This document shows positions 1 to 6,915 of a DNA stretch of 13,252 nt, piece after piece. A model generated the notes under the pieces. It made no database searches and was not told where the DNA came from. It worked only from the letters and a program-made list of their open reading frames with translations. This stretch comes from JASFRI01 sp050115015 (GTDB lineage Bacteria; Acidobacteriota; Polarisedimenticolia; CBDVAL01): contig JASFRI010000073.1 in the NCBI GenBank assembly GCA_050115015.1, forward strand, positions 1 through 13,252. The letters are read 5' to 3'. How positions within the stretch are numbered: position 1 is the first letter of the stretch; each line of letters starts with the position of its first letter. The translations under genes were made by a program, and so were the position numbers.

Positions 1-911
1 TGGCGATAGAGGTCGGCCAGGTAGGACGGCCGCGTCAGGAGGCGTTGCAGGTCCCCCTCCTCCAGCGTCGCGTCCTTCACGCGATAGGAAGCGTCCAGGA
101 CGGCATCCGTGGCGAAGACCTCCTGCAGGCGCGGGAGGAGGTGCCCCCGGGGGCCGCGGCCGTGGGGATCGAGGGTGAGGGCCACCCGCTCCGGGCGCTC
201 GCGGAGCTGCTCCAGCCCGAGGATCTCCCCGGTGGCCGGGTCGCGGAAGGCCAGCCGCTCGTCGGCGTCCAGCAGATGCCAGCTCCCATCGTAGTAGACC
301 TCGGCGGCCGTGTGATCCGTCAGGTCCCAGATCCGGGCGGGAAGACCCGCCCGCTCCCAGAGGTAGGCGAGGGTGGAGGCGGAGTTGCCGCAGTGCGAGT
401 ACCCGTACGACGTGAGGTGGTGCAGCGGATCGAAGTTCCCCCGGATCGCCTCGACAGGGCGCGGACCGTGGACCGAGGCGTCCATCAAGAAGCGCCAGAT
501 CGCCTCCGCCCGCGCCGCGTCGGTGGTTGCGTCGCGCAGGACGTCCCGCAGGAGGGCATCGAAGTCGCCGAAGTCGACGTCCGCATCGCTGTCCATCCAG
601 AGCGAGCGCACCGGGCCCCGGATCCGGATCGAGCGCATCCGCACCGCGACGTCGGGCGGGAGGCTCACGGATCGTGCGGCGGGGAGCGTCTCGATCTCGA
701 GCTCCAGCCGCCGGGCTCCCCCGTCCAGGCGGTCCAGGGGCAGCGGATCCGCGGGTGTGGCCGGGGGAAGGGGACCGTACTCGAACGAGGGGAGGCGCGT
801 CTCGAGGAACGCCAGCGCGGCAAGGACGCCGGCGATCGGAAGCGCGGCCACGATCCAGGCCCGGCGCCGTCTCGATCGCCGCCCTCCGGTGCTGGACGGC
901 GTCGTTCCCAT
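1..911 (-). CDS. Membrane-anchored transglutaminase-like protein, 3' end outside the window
   Basis: The minus frame is open from an ATG at 911 to the left edge, giving 303 residues with no stop, so the C-terminus is missing. An Arg-rich N-terminus (residues 11-17) precedes one hydrophobic helix (about 19-36), suggesting an inner-membrane anchor with the rest periplasmic. The transglutaminase-core signature is visible: Cys174 in SHCGNSA, His200 in TDHTAAEVYYDG and Asp215 in WHLLDAD, the Cys-His-Asp order and spacing of the family. Proteins of this fold are proteases, peptide N-glycanases or cross-linking enzymes; the substrate cannot be read from the sequence. GGAGAGG sits 5 bases before the ATG and fixes the start. 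The TPR gene upstream is on the same strand 137 bp away, so co-transcription is possible, although a hairpin lies in the gap. Confidence 0.8.
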   Translation of the reverse strand, partial: MGTTPSSTGGRRSRRRRAWIVAALPIAGVLAALAFLETRLPSFEYGPLPPATPADPLPLDRLDGGARRLELEIETLPAARSVSLPPDVAVRMRSIRIRGPVRSLWMDSDADVDFGDFDALLRDVLRDATTDAARAEAIWRFLMDASVHGPRPVEAIRGNFDPLHHLTSYGYSHCGNSASTLAYLWERAGLPARIWDLTDHTAAEVYYDGSWHLLDADERLAFRDPATGEILGLEQLRERPERVALTLDPHGRGPRGHLLPRLQEVFATDAVLDASYRVKDATLEEGDLQRLLTRPSYLADLYR

Positions 912-1017
912 CAACCTCTCCCGGCGTGTGACGTTCCCGAAGGATGGCATGCCTCCGGGACGATGACAACCCGACCGTGGAATCGCAGCGCCTCGCGGCC
1001 GGCACCACGGCGCTCGC

Positions 1018-1036
1018 AACCCCGGGGCGCGGGGTT
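1018..1036 (-). terminator. Hairpin after the TonB/TPR gene, possible weak terminator
   Basis: On the minus-strand transcript a 6 bp stem (AACCCC / GGGGTT, 7-base loop) lies 12 bases after the TAG stop of the TonB/TPR gene. There is no U-tract, so it is a poor intrinsic terminator. It could attenuate read-through into the transglutaminase-like gene or protect the 3' end. Confidence 0.35.
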
Positions 1037-1048
1037 TCTCGGTACCTG

Positions 1049-2206
1049 CTAGGGCTGCTTCCCGGCGGCTGCCCGGGAGAGGTCCGTCCGCACCTCCAGG
1101 ATCAGCGGATCATCCTCGTCCAGGACACCCTGCCGCAGCCCCAGGGCCTTCCCGAGCACCACTTCCGCCTCCTCGAAGCGCTCCTGGGTGAGGTAGAGGC
1201 GCCCCAGGGAGACCAGGTTCGCCGCCTCGGAGAGCGGATCGGCAGGGTCCGCACCCTCCAGGATCAACCGTGCACGGTTCAGGTAGGCCTCCGCCTCATC
1301 GGGGGTGCCGTCGAACAGCGCCAGACGGGCCAGGGGCTGCAGGAGGGGGATGAGCGCGGCCGTCTCGCCCGAGGCCTTTGCCTGCACCGCGAGCGCCACA
1401 CGGAACTGGGCCCGTGCCTCGTCGGTGCGTCCGAGGCGAAGGTAGAGAAGTCCCATCTCCTGCCGCAGCGCGACCAGCTCCGCACTGCTCGCCCCGAGGA
1501 GCTTCTCGTAGAGAGGAAGGGCTTCCTCGAGGTTCGCGATGGCTTCCTCGGGCCGGTCGGTCGAGGAAAGGAAGGCACCGAGGTTCTTCAGGGATGCGGG
1601 AAGCAGGATGCCGGGCTTGTCCATCAGCCGGGCGTCCTCCAGGCCATGCCGGAGACGGCGCTCCGCCGTGCGCAGGTCCCCGCTCTCGTAGGCCGCGAGC
1701 CCCCGCTCGCGGCACTCGGCCCAGCGCGCCCGGGGGGAGATCTTCACCGGGCGCTGGGAGGGGAAGTCGACGGTGACGGTGATGTCCACCGCCACCGGTG
1801 CCCCCGCCTTCCGCGCTGGCTCGTAGCGCCACTGCCGCACCGCCTCCAGGGCGGCCTCCTCGAACCCCTCGTCCGGGGGCGTGGCGTGCAGCACCTCGAT
1901 CCGGCCCACGCCGCCGGTGGCGTCCACCTCCAGGGCGAGGACCACCTGGGCGGATGACCTCCGCTCCGCTGCCGCCGGAGGCGGCTCCGGCTCCGTCCGC
2001 GCGATCGGGACCGGCCCGGTGATCCGGTCGCCGTCGGGGTGCAGGGGATAGGGTTCCAGCCCCGTCCCGGCGAGCGGGGCCGTGCCGGCGAGCAGCACCG
2101 AGGCCATCAGGGCACGCAGGCGAGGCCGGAGCACGTGCACCCCGGCGCTTCGCCGTTCGACGCGATCACGGAGGCTCGCGGTTTCCCTGGTGGTCTTGCG
2201 CGTCAC
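1049..2206 (-). CDS. Secreted TonB C-terminal-domain / TPR repeat protein
   Basis: The predicted protein has 385 residues. A basic N-terminus is followed by a hydrophobic stretch (about residues 32-48) that looks like a signal peptide or anchor. Residues about 85-148 match the TonB C-terminal fold, including VVLALEVDATGGVGRIEVL, then EAALEAVRQWRYEPARKAG and a DITVTVDF strand. From about 160 to 365 there are helical TPR-like units (GLAAYESGDLRTAERRL, NLGAFLSSTDRPEEAIANLEEAL, LYLRLGRTDEARAQF, LGRLYLTQERFEEAEVVLGKAL). The family use of such TonB-like domains is periplasmic or envelope protein contact; here there is no Pro-rich periplasm-spanning linker typical of true TonB. The GTG at 2206 has a GGGAGCCGGGA purine-rich stretch just upstream; an internal ATG at 2107 lacks a ribosome binding site but would give a more standard signal peptide. 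A scaffold or assembly role is inference. Confidence 0.82.
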   Translation of the reverse strand: MTRKTTRETASLRDRVERRSAGVHVLRPRLRALMASVLLAGTAPLAGTGLEPYPLHPDGDRITGPVPIARTEPEPPPAAAERRSSAQVVLALEVDATGGVGRIEVLHATPPDEGFEEAALEAVRQWRYEPARKAGAPVAVDITVTVDFPSQRPVKISPRARWAECRERGLAAYESGDLRTAERRLRHGLEDARLMDKPGILLPASLKNLGAFLSSTDRPEEAIANLEEALPLYEKLLGASSAELVALRQEMGLLYLRLGRTDEARAQFRVALAVQAKASGETAALIPLLQPLARLALFDGTPDEAEAYLNRARLILEGADPADPLSEAANLVSLGRLYLTQERFEEAEVVLGKALGLRQGVLDEDDPLILEVRTDLSRAAAGKQP

Positions 2207-2372
2207 TCCCGGCTCCCGTCACGACTGGAAAGGGGTTTCCTAACGCAAAGCCGCCGTGGACGCAACACGTCCTGGAGATGGCCAGTAGGAAACGAGAAGG
2301 ACGAAGGGGGAGCGAGGAAACGACGGCACCCGGCCCGGCGGGGACGGGCACCGCGGTTCGCTGTTGTCGGCG

Positions 2373-2537
2373 CTAGCGCAGCCCGTAGATCAGGCTGGGC
2401 ATGAGGAGCGCAAGACCGGGCACGGCGAGCAGGCGCCAGTCCACCAGGAAGTACGCCGTCACCAGCAGGCAGACTCCGGTCAGCAGCCCCAGGAACGTCA
2501 GCACGTCGACCGATTCGGTTCGAATCCAGGCGCTCAT
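2373..2537 (-). CDS. 54-residue two-helix membrane protein
   Basis: This short reading frame starts at ATG 2537 and ends at TAG 2373. The protein begins MSAWIRTESVDVL and then has two hydrophobic segments, VLTFLGLLTGVCLLVTAYFL (residues 12-31) and, after DWR, LLAVPGLALLMPSLIYGL (36-53). That is the layout of a small inner-membrane hairpin protein. Codons end mostly in G or C, like the neighbouring genes. An in-frame TGA lies three codons before the ATG, so no longer start is possible. No Shine-Dalgarno sequence is present, but a -10-like box sits only 9 bases before the ATG, consistent with a leaderless message. It lies 166 bp upstream of the TonB/TPR gene on the same strand. Function is unknown; homologues would decide whether it is a real gene. 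Confidence 0.6.
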   Translation of the reverse strand: MSAWIRTESVDVLTFLGLLTGVCLLVTAYFLVDWRLLAVPGLALLMPSLIYGLR

Positions 2538-2546
2538 GATGTGTCA

Positions 2547-2575
2547 AGTCTATGGCGTTTAGGTGACAGAAGCAA
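2547..2575 (-). promoter_or_regulatory. Candidate promoter of the 54-residue gene
   Basis: Read on the minus strand, TTGCTT (2575-2570) and TAGACT (2552-2547) are separated by 17 bases and lie in a locally AT-rich patch of an otherwise very GC-rich window. The -10 box matches TATAAT at 4 of 6 positions and the -35 box matches TTGACA at 3 of 6. The start codon is 9 bases after the -10 box, so transcription would begin almost at the ATG. Confidence 0.35.
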
Positions 2576-2589
2576 ATCGTTATTGTCAC
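2563..2589. repeat. Inverted repeat GTGACA-N15-TGTCAC, candidate operator
   Basis: Two perfect 6 bp half-sites, GTGACA (2563-2568) and TGTCAC (2584-2589), face each other across 15 bases and cover the proposed -35 region of the 54-residue gene. A second short palindrome, TTTCGC-CTGAAA-GCGAAA, follows at 2595-2612. Position suggests a regulator binding site; the regulator is unknown and chance is not excluded. Confidence 0.3.
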
Positions 2590-2624
2590 ACAAGTTTCGC
2601 CTGAAAGCGAAAGCTCGTGCCGGT

Positions 2625-2866
2625 GGCCTAGCCCGGATGATTCACCACGTGCCGGTTCGAACGGCTGGAAACCACCACGGCGGCTGGACAAGCAGGGAAT
2701 CCGGATAGCGGTGGGACGTGACGGTCTGTCGGGAGGGATGGAGTGCTTGCGGGCCCTGGCGGCCCTCGGATGGGGGGTTGGTGGACCCGTGGTGGAGGTC
2801 CAACGCAGGTCCGCAGGCTCTCGGCCCTCCCGAGGCCGGCAGGTGGTGAATTATCCGGGCTAGGCC
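2625..2866. repeat. 242 bp element bounded by 31 bp near-perfect inverted repeats
   Basis: The left arm (2625-2655) and right arm (2836-2866) are reverse complements at 29 of 31 positions; each outer end reads GGCCTAG inward. The 180 bp interior encodes no transposase and no recognisable protein. Inside it are two further 9 bp inverted repeats, 2672-2680 with 2787-2795 and 2729-2737 with 2825-2833, which cross one another, so they cannot both form in a simple nested fold. A 9 bp direct repeat, CGTGCCGGT, occurs at 2616-2624, just outside the left arm, and at 2648-2656. No clear target-site duplication is visible. A MITE-like non-autonomous element or a REPIN-like pair of inverted palindromic units are the best readings; a structured RNA or invertible segment are alternatives. 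This accounts for most of the gene-free stretch 2538-2941. Confidence 0.7.
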
Positions 2867-2869
2867 GGA

Positions 2870-2898
2870 TTGACAGTGCGGGCGCGGCAGCGCAGGAT
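2870..2898 (+). promoter_or_regulatory. Candidate promoter of the four-cysteine secreted protein
   Basis: A perfect TTGACA (2870-2875) is followed after 17 bases by CAGGAT (2893-2898), a 3 of 6 match to the -10 consensus. The -35 box begins 3 bases beyond the right inverted-repeat arm, so this promoter abuts the repeat element. The leader would be about 35 bases long. Confidence 0.4.
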
Positions 2899-2941
2899 GG
2901 CCGCGATTCGTTCCTCACCTTCGGGGAACGGGGAGGTGACC

Positions 2942-3508
2942 GTGAAGATCATTGACCTGTTCGTCCGGTCCGCCCTGGTGGCCACGTTGCTGATCGCCGG
3001 GTCGTTCGTGGCCGTTGCCTCCTCGGAACCGGAGGAGGTTCCGACCCCCACCGAGAACGTGCCCCTGAGCGTCCGGGAGAAGGCCGCGTCAATCACCGCC
3101 GGTCTCGGAGAGGACGTGCGATGTGACGCCTGGTTCTGGGACACCGAGGATGACCTCTGGGAGTGCACCGTCGTCGGGCTGAACCGGAAGGTCGAGCTGG
3201 ACATCCCGGAGCCGGCCGGCTTCGAGGAGCTGGAGCTGGTGTTCACGTTCGAGGAGGTGCGGGAGAGCCTCCCCTACGTGGCGCTCACCATCGAGGAGAC
3301 GTGCGAGGACGTCCGGCACACCGTCATCGAGCTGTCGCTCCGCGACGAGAACCGGCTGGACATCGACCTGGACCTTCCCCACCAGTGGTCGAAGGACGAT
3401 GTGCGCATCGAGGTGCAGTGCCCGAACGGCTATGATTTCGAGATGGACCCCTTCGGCGCGATGACCACCGCCGCGGACGACGACGTCAATCCCGAGGACG
3501 AGCCGTAG
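2942..3508 (+). CDS. Secreted acidic four-cysteine protein, unknown function
   Basis: The GTG at 2942 is preceded at 5 bases by GGGGAGG and yields 188 residues; the frame is open upstream to 2870, but that extension lacks a ribosome site and would spoil the signal peptide. Residues 1-27 form a good Sec signal (MKIIDLFVRS, then ALVATLLIAGSFVAVA) with cleavage likely after AVA or ASS. The mature part is strongly acidic and predicted rich in beta strands, with four cysteines at 61, 75, 121 and 160 that could form two disulfides in the periplasm or outside the cell. The tail, from about residue 178, is mostly Asp, Glu and Pro. I recognise no family. Its last 23 bp overlap the end of the convergent hydrolase gene. 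Confidence 0.75.
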   Translation: MKIIDLFVRSALVATLLIAGSFVAVASSEPEEVPTPTENVPLSVREKAASITAGLGEDVRCDAWFWDTEDDLWECTVVGLNRKVELDIPEPAGFEELELVFTFEEVRESLPYVALTIEETCEDVRHTVIELSLRDENRLDIDLDLPHQWSKDDVRIEVQCPNGYDFEMDPFGAMTTAADDDVNPEDEP

Positions 3509-4196
3509 CGTCGTCGACCTTGGCGGGGTTTCCTGCCAGAAACACCAGGATCGCCTCGAGGACGCGCGGGCCCTGGTCGGTGTCGAACAGGTACTGGGCG
3601 TGGGCCTCGCCGTCCACGACGATCAGCTCCTTGGGGCCGCTGGCCTTCTCGTACTGCTCCCGGATCCGGACCAGGCGCGGCCGCCCGGAGCCGTCGGTGT
3701 CGTCCCGGGCGGTCAGGAACAGCTTGGCCCCCTGCATGCGCTCCGGCTCGTCGACCGGGGAGGGTGCGAGGAGCACGAGGCGGTCGATCTCCCCCGGCTC
3801 CGCCTCGACGGCGGCGTTCCCCGCGGCCCAGCCACCGAGACTGGCGCCGACCACGGCGATCCAGGTGGCACCGGTCTCCCGCAGGTAGCGGACGGCCGCC
3901 AGGACATCAAGCTGCAGCTCGTCCCCCGCCGCGTCGGGCCCGCCGCGCGACTCGCCCCGGCCGCGGAAGTCGATGGCCAGGACGCGGAAACCCTCTCCCG
4001 CCAGCACGGCCGCCTGAGCGGCCCAGCTCTCCTTCCGGAACCTTCCGCCCGGGGCGAGGACCACACCCCGCTCCCCGTCACCGTAGAGGTCGGCGTGGAC
4101 GACGCCGCCGTCCGGGCTTGGGAAAAAGACGTGCTCCGGCGTCGTCCCGGCCGCGCCGGCCACCAGTAACGCGATCCCGAGAGCCAGATGAGTCAT
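3486..4196 (-). CDS. Secreted alpha/beta hydrolase
   Basis: This 236-residue protein has a short signal peptide (MTHLALGIALLVAGAAG) and a compact alpha/beta-hydrolase fold. Visible motifs are the strand and oxyanion loop GVVLAPGGRF (44-53), RVLAIDFRGRGESRGG (71-86) after the third strand, the nucleophile elbow GASLGG with Ser119, a candidate acid at Asp165/166 in TARDDTDGSG, and His199 in DGEAHAQYLF. It should be a serine esterase, lipase or peptidase exported to the envelope; its substrate is not evident. GGGGAGGA lies 7 bases before the ATG. The start is 43 bp downstream of the decayed SGNH-like gene on the same strand, and the stop lies inside the convergent secreted-protein gene. Confidence 0.85.
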   Translation of the reverse strand: MTHLALGIALLVAGAAGTTPEHVFFPSPDGGVVHADLYGDGERGVVLAPGGRFRKESWAAQAAVLAGEGFRVLAIDFRGRGESRGGPDAAGDELQLDVLAAVRYLRETGATWIAVVGASLGGWAAGNAAVEAEPGEIDRLVLLAPSPVDEPERMQGAKLFLTARDDTDGSGRPRLVRIREQYEKASGPKELIVVDGEAHAQYLFDTDQGPRVLEAILVFLAGNPAKVDDATARPRD

Positions 4197-4239
4197 GATC
4201 GTCCTCCCCGCGATCCGCGGGCGATGGCCTCCCGGCGCC

Positions 4240-4763
4240 TCATTCCAGGGGCACCGCCCGTGCCGCGATGCGTCGGATGCGGTACTCCCCCTCGGCCCAT
4301 CCGAGACGGATACGTCCGTCGATCTCCGAGGCCTCGAGCGCCGTGTGGATGACGTTCCACCCGCGGCGCGCCGGGGCGGGGTCTCTGTCCTGGATCATCC
4401 TCTCGGCGGAGACCTTCCGGAAGAGCCCGTCGGGATATCCGGTACTCCCCCGGCGGCTTGCGGATCGGGAAGGGATCGCCCCGGAAGCCCAGGGGTCGTG
4501 CCGCTCCTCCCCCTCGTGATGGTTCGGCGTCGGGAGGAACCCCAGGTAGCGGTGGGCGGAGTAGAGTGCCACCGGGCGGTCCCGGCGGCGGCGCGGGCCT
4601 GGATGGCCTCCCATCTGGCGTACTGCTGGAACGGCTCCCTCGAGGCGATCTCGTGCAGCCAGATCTCCGCCGCGTCCTCCGCCAGCAGGAGGCCGACCAC
4701 CAGCGAGCCGAGCAGCAGCGCCAGGCGGCCGGCGATCCCCTTCCATCGCGATGACGCCGTCAT
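4240..4763 (-). pseudogene. Frameshifted remnant resembling an SGNH/GDSL-type membrane protein
   Basis: A strong GGGGGAGAGG site precedes the ATG at 4763. The protein starts MTASSRWKG and has a membrane helix (about residues 11-28), then EIWLHEIASREPFQQYARWE. After this the sensible reading moves to another frame with ALYSAHRYLGFLPTPNHHEG, then to a third with LGFRGDPFPIRKPPGEYRI, a segment typical of the region just before the catalytic GGST of many membrane-anchored SGNH hydrolases. It then moves again to SAERMIQDRDPAPARRGWN and on to the TGA at 4240. Each shift falls at or near a G or C run and is explained by a one-base indel. The catalytic GGST block and the rest of the hydrolase domain are absent. 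It is either a true pseudogene with a deletion or a stretch with homopolymer sequencing errors. The family assignment rests on the short motif only. Confidence 0.55.
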
Positions 4764-4830
4764 GCGTGCCTCTCCCCCCACCCAGAAGCCGCGGAAAACC
4801 CGGGGATTATCCGCCTGCCCGGCGGGGGAT

Positions 4831-5270
4831 TCAAGGCGGGTCGGGACGGAAGCCCGGACACGCGGTCCGCGGACCGGCCGCACCCACCGCCTCGCCGTTC
4901 GTCTTCCCGAACCGGGCCGTTCCCGCCGCTGGTCACGCCTCTCGACCGTGTCCCGGACCAGGTCGGAACGGACGACCGCGGTCGCGAACAGACCGCTGCC
5001 GAAGACCTCCCGATCGGTGATCTCGTCGCCCCGCACGGGATAGGGGATGCCGGTCTGCGGAAACCAGAACTCGCGCACGACTTCATGCCCGGTACCCTGT
5101 TTGCCGCCCGGCCCGGAACAAAGAGCACGATCCCCTCCGAGGATGTATCGAGGACCTTCTCCCGATCGTCGTCCAGCCATGCATGATGACGGCCCGGCTC
5201 GGGCCGGACCACGAGCCGTGCGTGGGAACGGTTTTGACTCCCATGCACGTCGATGCCAACATGCTCGGTG
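4831..5270 (-). pseudogene. Possible decayed coding remnant, family unknown
   Basis: No single frame is open with a credible start, but segments with coding-like GC-ending codons follow one another in three frames. These are ARLVVRPEPGRHHAWLDDDR and EGIVLFVPGRAANRV (about 5221-5094), then EVVREFWFPQTGIPYPVRGD and SGLFATAVVRSDLVRDTVER (about 5090-4935), then FGKTNGEAVGAAGPRTACPG ending at TGA 4831-4833. I do not recognise the protein. It lies directly upstream of the SGNH-like remnant on the same strand, so both may have decayed together. A perfect 14 bp palindrome, CGGTCCGCGGACCG, lies at 4863-4876. The rest of 4764-5398 shows no gene. Confidence 0.3.
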
Positions 5271-5398
5271 GCTGACCGCTTCCCGCGGCGGCGATGACCG
5301 CGCGCGAGTCCTGCGGGGCCATCGTGCCATCACGTGGATCGGGTCACAGGGACGCCGTCCGATCCCCCGCAAGCCCGCCGGGACCTGCCGAGGGCCCC

Positions 5399-6724
5399 AT
5401 GAACGCGGACGCACCTAGCGAGTCCGGACTGTCCTCCGCCTCCAGGAAGCGGCTGGCGGTGATCGCGTTCGCGGGGCTGACCGGCCTGGGGGTGGGCGCG
5501 GTCGGCGCCGCGTTCCGGACCTTGCTGGAGGCCCTCGCTGCCCACCGGGTCTCCTTCTTCGGGATGCTCTCGACGATCCCCTTCCTGGGCTGGCTCGGGC
5601 CGATGCTCGTGGTCGGAGTGGCCCTGCTCGCGGCCGCCGAGCTGGCCCGTCGCTTCGCGCCGGAGGCGGGAGGCAGCGGCATCCAGGAGATCGAGGGTGC
5701 GCTCGGAGGCCTGCGTCCGGTCCGCTGGCTCCGGGTGCTGCCCGTCAAGTTCCTGGGCGGGGTTCTCGCGCTCGGCTCCGGCGCGGTGCTCGGCCGTGAG
5801 GGCCCGACCGTCCATATGGGCGGCGCCGTGGGCTCCATGGTCGGGGACGGCTTCCGTCTCCCGGAGGACGAGAGGCACGCACTGCTGGCAGCCGGGGCAG
5901 CGGCGGGTCTCTCCGCGGCGTTCAACGCGCCCCTCTCGGGGATCCTGTTCGTGGTGGAGGAGATGCGGCGTCGCTTCCGCTACAGCTTCGCGTCGATGGA
6001 CGCGGTGCTGCTGGCCGCCGCCACCGCCGACCTGGTCGTGCGGGTGATCACGGGACCGGCGCCGGTGATCCCGATGCCGGTGTTCGCCGAGGGCGACCTC
6101 GGCATGCTCTGGATCTTCCCTCTGTTCGGCGCCTTCTTCGGCGGGTTCGGTGTCGCGTTCAATCGCCTGCTCCTGGCGAGTCTCGCGAGGATCGACCGGT
6201 TGCGGGTGCCCGCCCGCCGCCTCGCCCCTCTGGCCATCGGCCTCGTCCTGGGCGCCCTCCTCCATCTGCTGCCGGACGCCGCGGGCGGCGGCTACAGGGC
6301 GATCGCCGACGCGCTCGCCGGGCGCCTCGCGGGAAGCCTGCTGCTCATCCTGTTCGTGGTCCGCTTCGTTGCCACGGTGGGCAGCTACTCGGCCGGGGCC
6401 CCGGGCGGGATCTTCGCGCCGATGATGGCGCTGGGAACGCTGTTCGGGATGTGGTTCGGGACGAGCCTGGGCTCGCTGACACCCGGCGTCCTGCCGCAGC
6501 CGGGGGCCTTCGCCGTGGCGGGCATGGCCGCGTTCTTCGCGGCGACCGTGCGGGCCCCGCTCACCGGGCTCGCGCTGGCAGTGGAGCTGACCGGGGAGTT
6601 CGGCCTGATCCTGCCGCTGATCTTCACCTGCGCCGGGGCGACGCTGGTGGCCCGGCTCCTGGGGGGGCGCCCGATCTACGCCCTGCTCCTCGAGCGGACG
6701 CTGCGCCAGGCCGGAGAGGACTAG
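5399..6724 (+). CDS. clcA: ClC-family H+/Cl- exchange transporter
   Basis: The 441-residue integral membrane protein carries all ClC signatures in order: GSGIQ at 93-97 (the GSGIP motif with Q for P), GREGP at 132-136 with the gating glutamate Glu134 (E148 in E. coli ClcA), LFVVEEMRRRFRY with Glu188 at the proton-glutamate position (E203), GGIFAP at 336-341, and Tyr427 in GRPIYALL at the Cl-coordinating tyrosine position (Y445). Retention of both glutamates predicts a coupled antiporter rather than a channel. There are no C-terminal CBS domains. The ATG at 5399 has GAGGG just upstream; the frame is open back to 5294, but that part is Pro/Arg-rich and unlike the family. It stands alone between decayed genes and the lexA operon. 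Roles in the family include acid resistance and pH or chloride balance. Confidence 0.93.
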   Translation: MNADAPSESGLSSASRKRLAVIAFAGLTGLGVGAVGAAFRTLLEALAAHRVSFFGMLSTIPFLGWLGPMLVVGVALLAAAELARRFAPEAGGSGIQEIEGALGGLRPVRWLRVLPVKFLGGVLALGSGAVLGREGPTVHMGGAVGSMVGDGFRLPEDERHALLAAGAAAGLSAAFNAPLSGILFVVEEMRRRFRYSFASMDAVLLAAATADLVVRVITGPAPVIPMPVFAEGDLGMLWIFPLFGAFFGGFGVAFNRLLLASLARIDRLRVPARRLAPLAIGLVLGALLHLLPDAAGGGYRAIADALAGRLAGSLLLILFVVRFVATVGSYSAGAPGGIFAPMMALGTLFGMWFGTSLGSLTPGVLPQPGAFAVAGMAAFFAATVRAPLTGLALAVELTGEFGLILPLIFTCAGATLVARLLGGRPIYALLLERTLRQAGED

Positions 6725-6874
6725 TCTAGAGGTCCGGCGGAAAAATCTGGTGCCGTCCGTTGTGAGCGCCCTGCCCGGACGCTCCTCGCACGGTCTCGGG
6801 CCCACGACGGAGGTTGTGAAACCACCTCTAGTGCCCCGAGATCGGTCCGCGGGCACCCCACATCTGGGGGGGCC

Positions 6875-6892
6875 GTGGGGGAGTGACCCCAC
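6875..6892. other. Hairpin between clcA and the lexA promoter
   Basis: GTGGGG and CCCCAC form a 6 bp stem around the loop GAGTGA, extendable by two G-C pairs across one bulged C. No T-tract follows, so it is not a convincing terminator for clcA, though it could serve as a factor-dependent or weak one. Otherwise 6725-6915 shows nothing recognisable. Confidence 0.3.
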
Positions 6893-6915
6893 CGGTGGCG
6901 GATCGAGAAAACCCC

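Noticed and set aside
45..1052. 335-codon plus-strand frame
   Set aside because: It is antisense to the transglutaminase-like gene, whose catalytic Cys-His-Asp pattern and ribosome site show the minus strand is coding.
2511..2535. tRNA T-loop-like GGTTCGAATCC
   Set aside because: It lies inside the 54-residue gene. The flanking stem bases do not pair and no anticodon arm, D-arm or acceptor stem can be drawn; the second similar TTCGAA at 2656-2661 fails in the same way.
2738..2863. 41-codon plus-strand frame with GGGAGGG before its ATG
   Set aside because: It lies wholly within the inverted-repeat element, ends in the right arm, resembles no protein, and the arm creates a mirror-image frame on the other strand.
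4425..4580. Programmed ribosomal frameshifting in the SGNH-like gene
   Set aside because: Three shifts of differing sense, no slippery heptamer with a downstream structure, and a missing catalytic core fit decay or sequencing error better.
5336..5365. GGATCGG-N16-CCGATCC inverted repeat before clcA
   Set aside because: A 7 bp repeat with a long spacer is easily found by chance in GC-rich DNA, and no promoter elements align with it.
5330..6892. 520-codon minus-strand frame opposite clcA
   Set aside because: The translation is rich in Arg, Gly, Pro, His and Gln with no fold signal; it is the antisense of a clear ClC transporter in GC-rich DNA.
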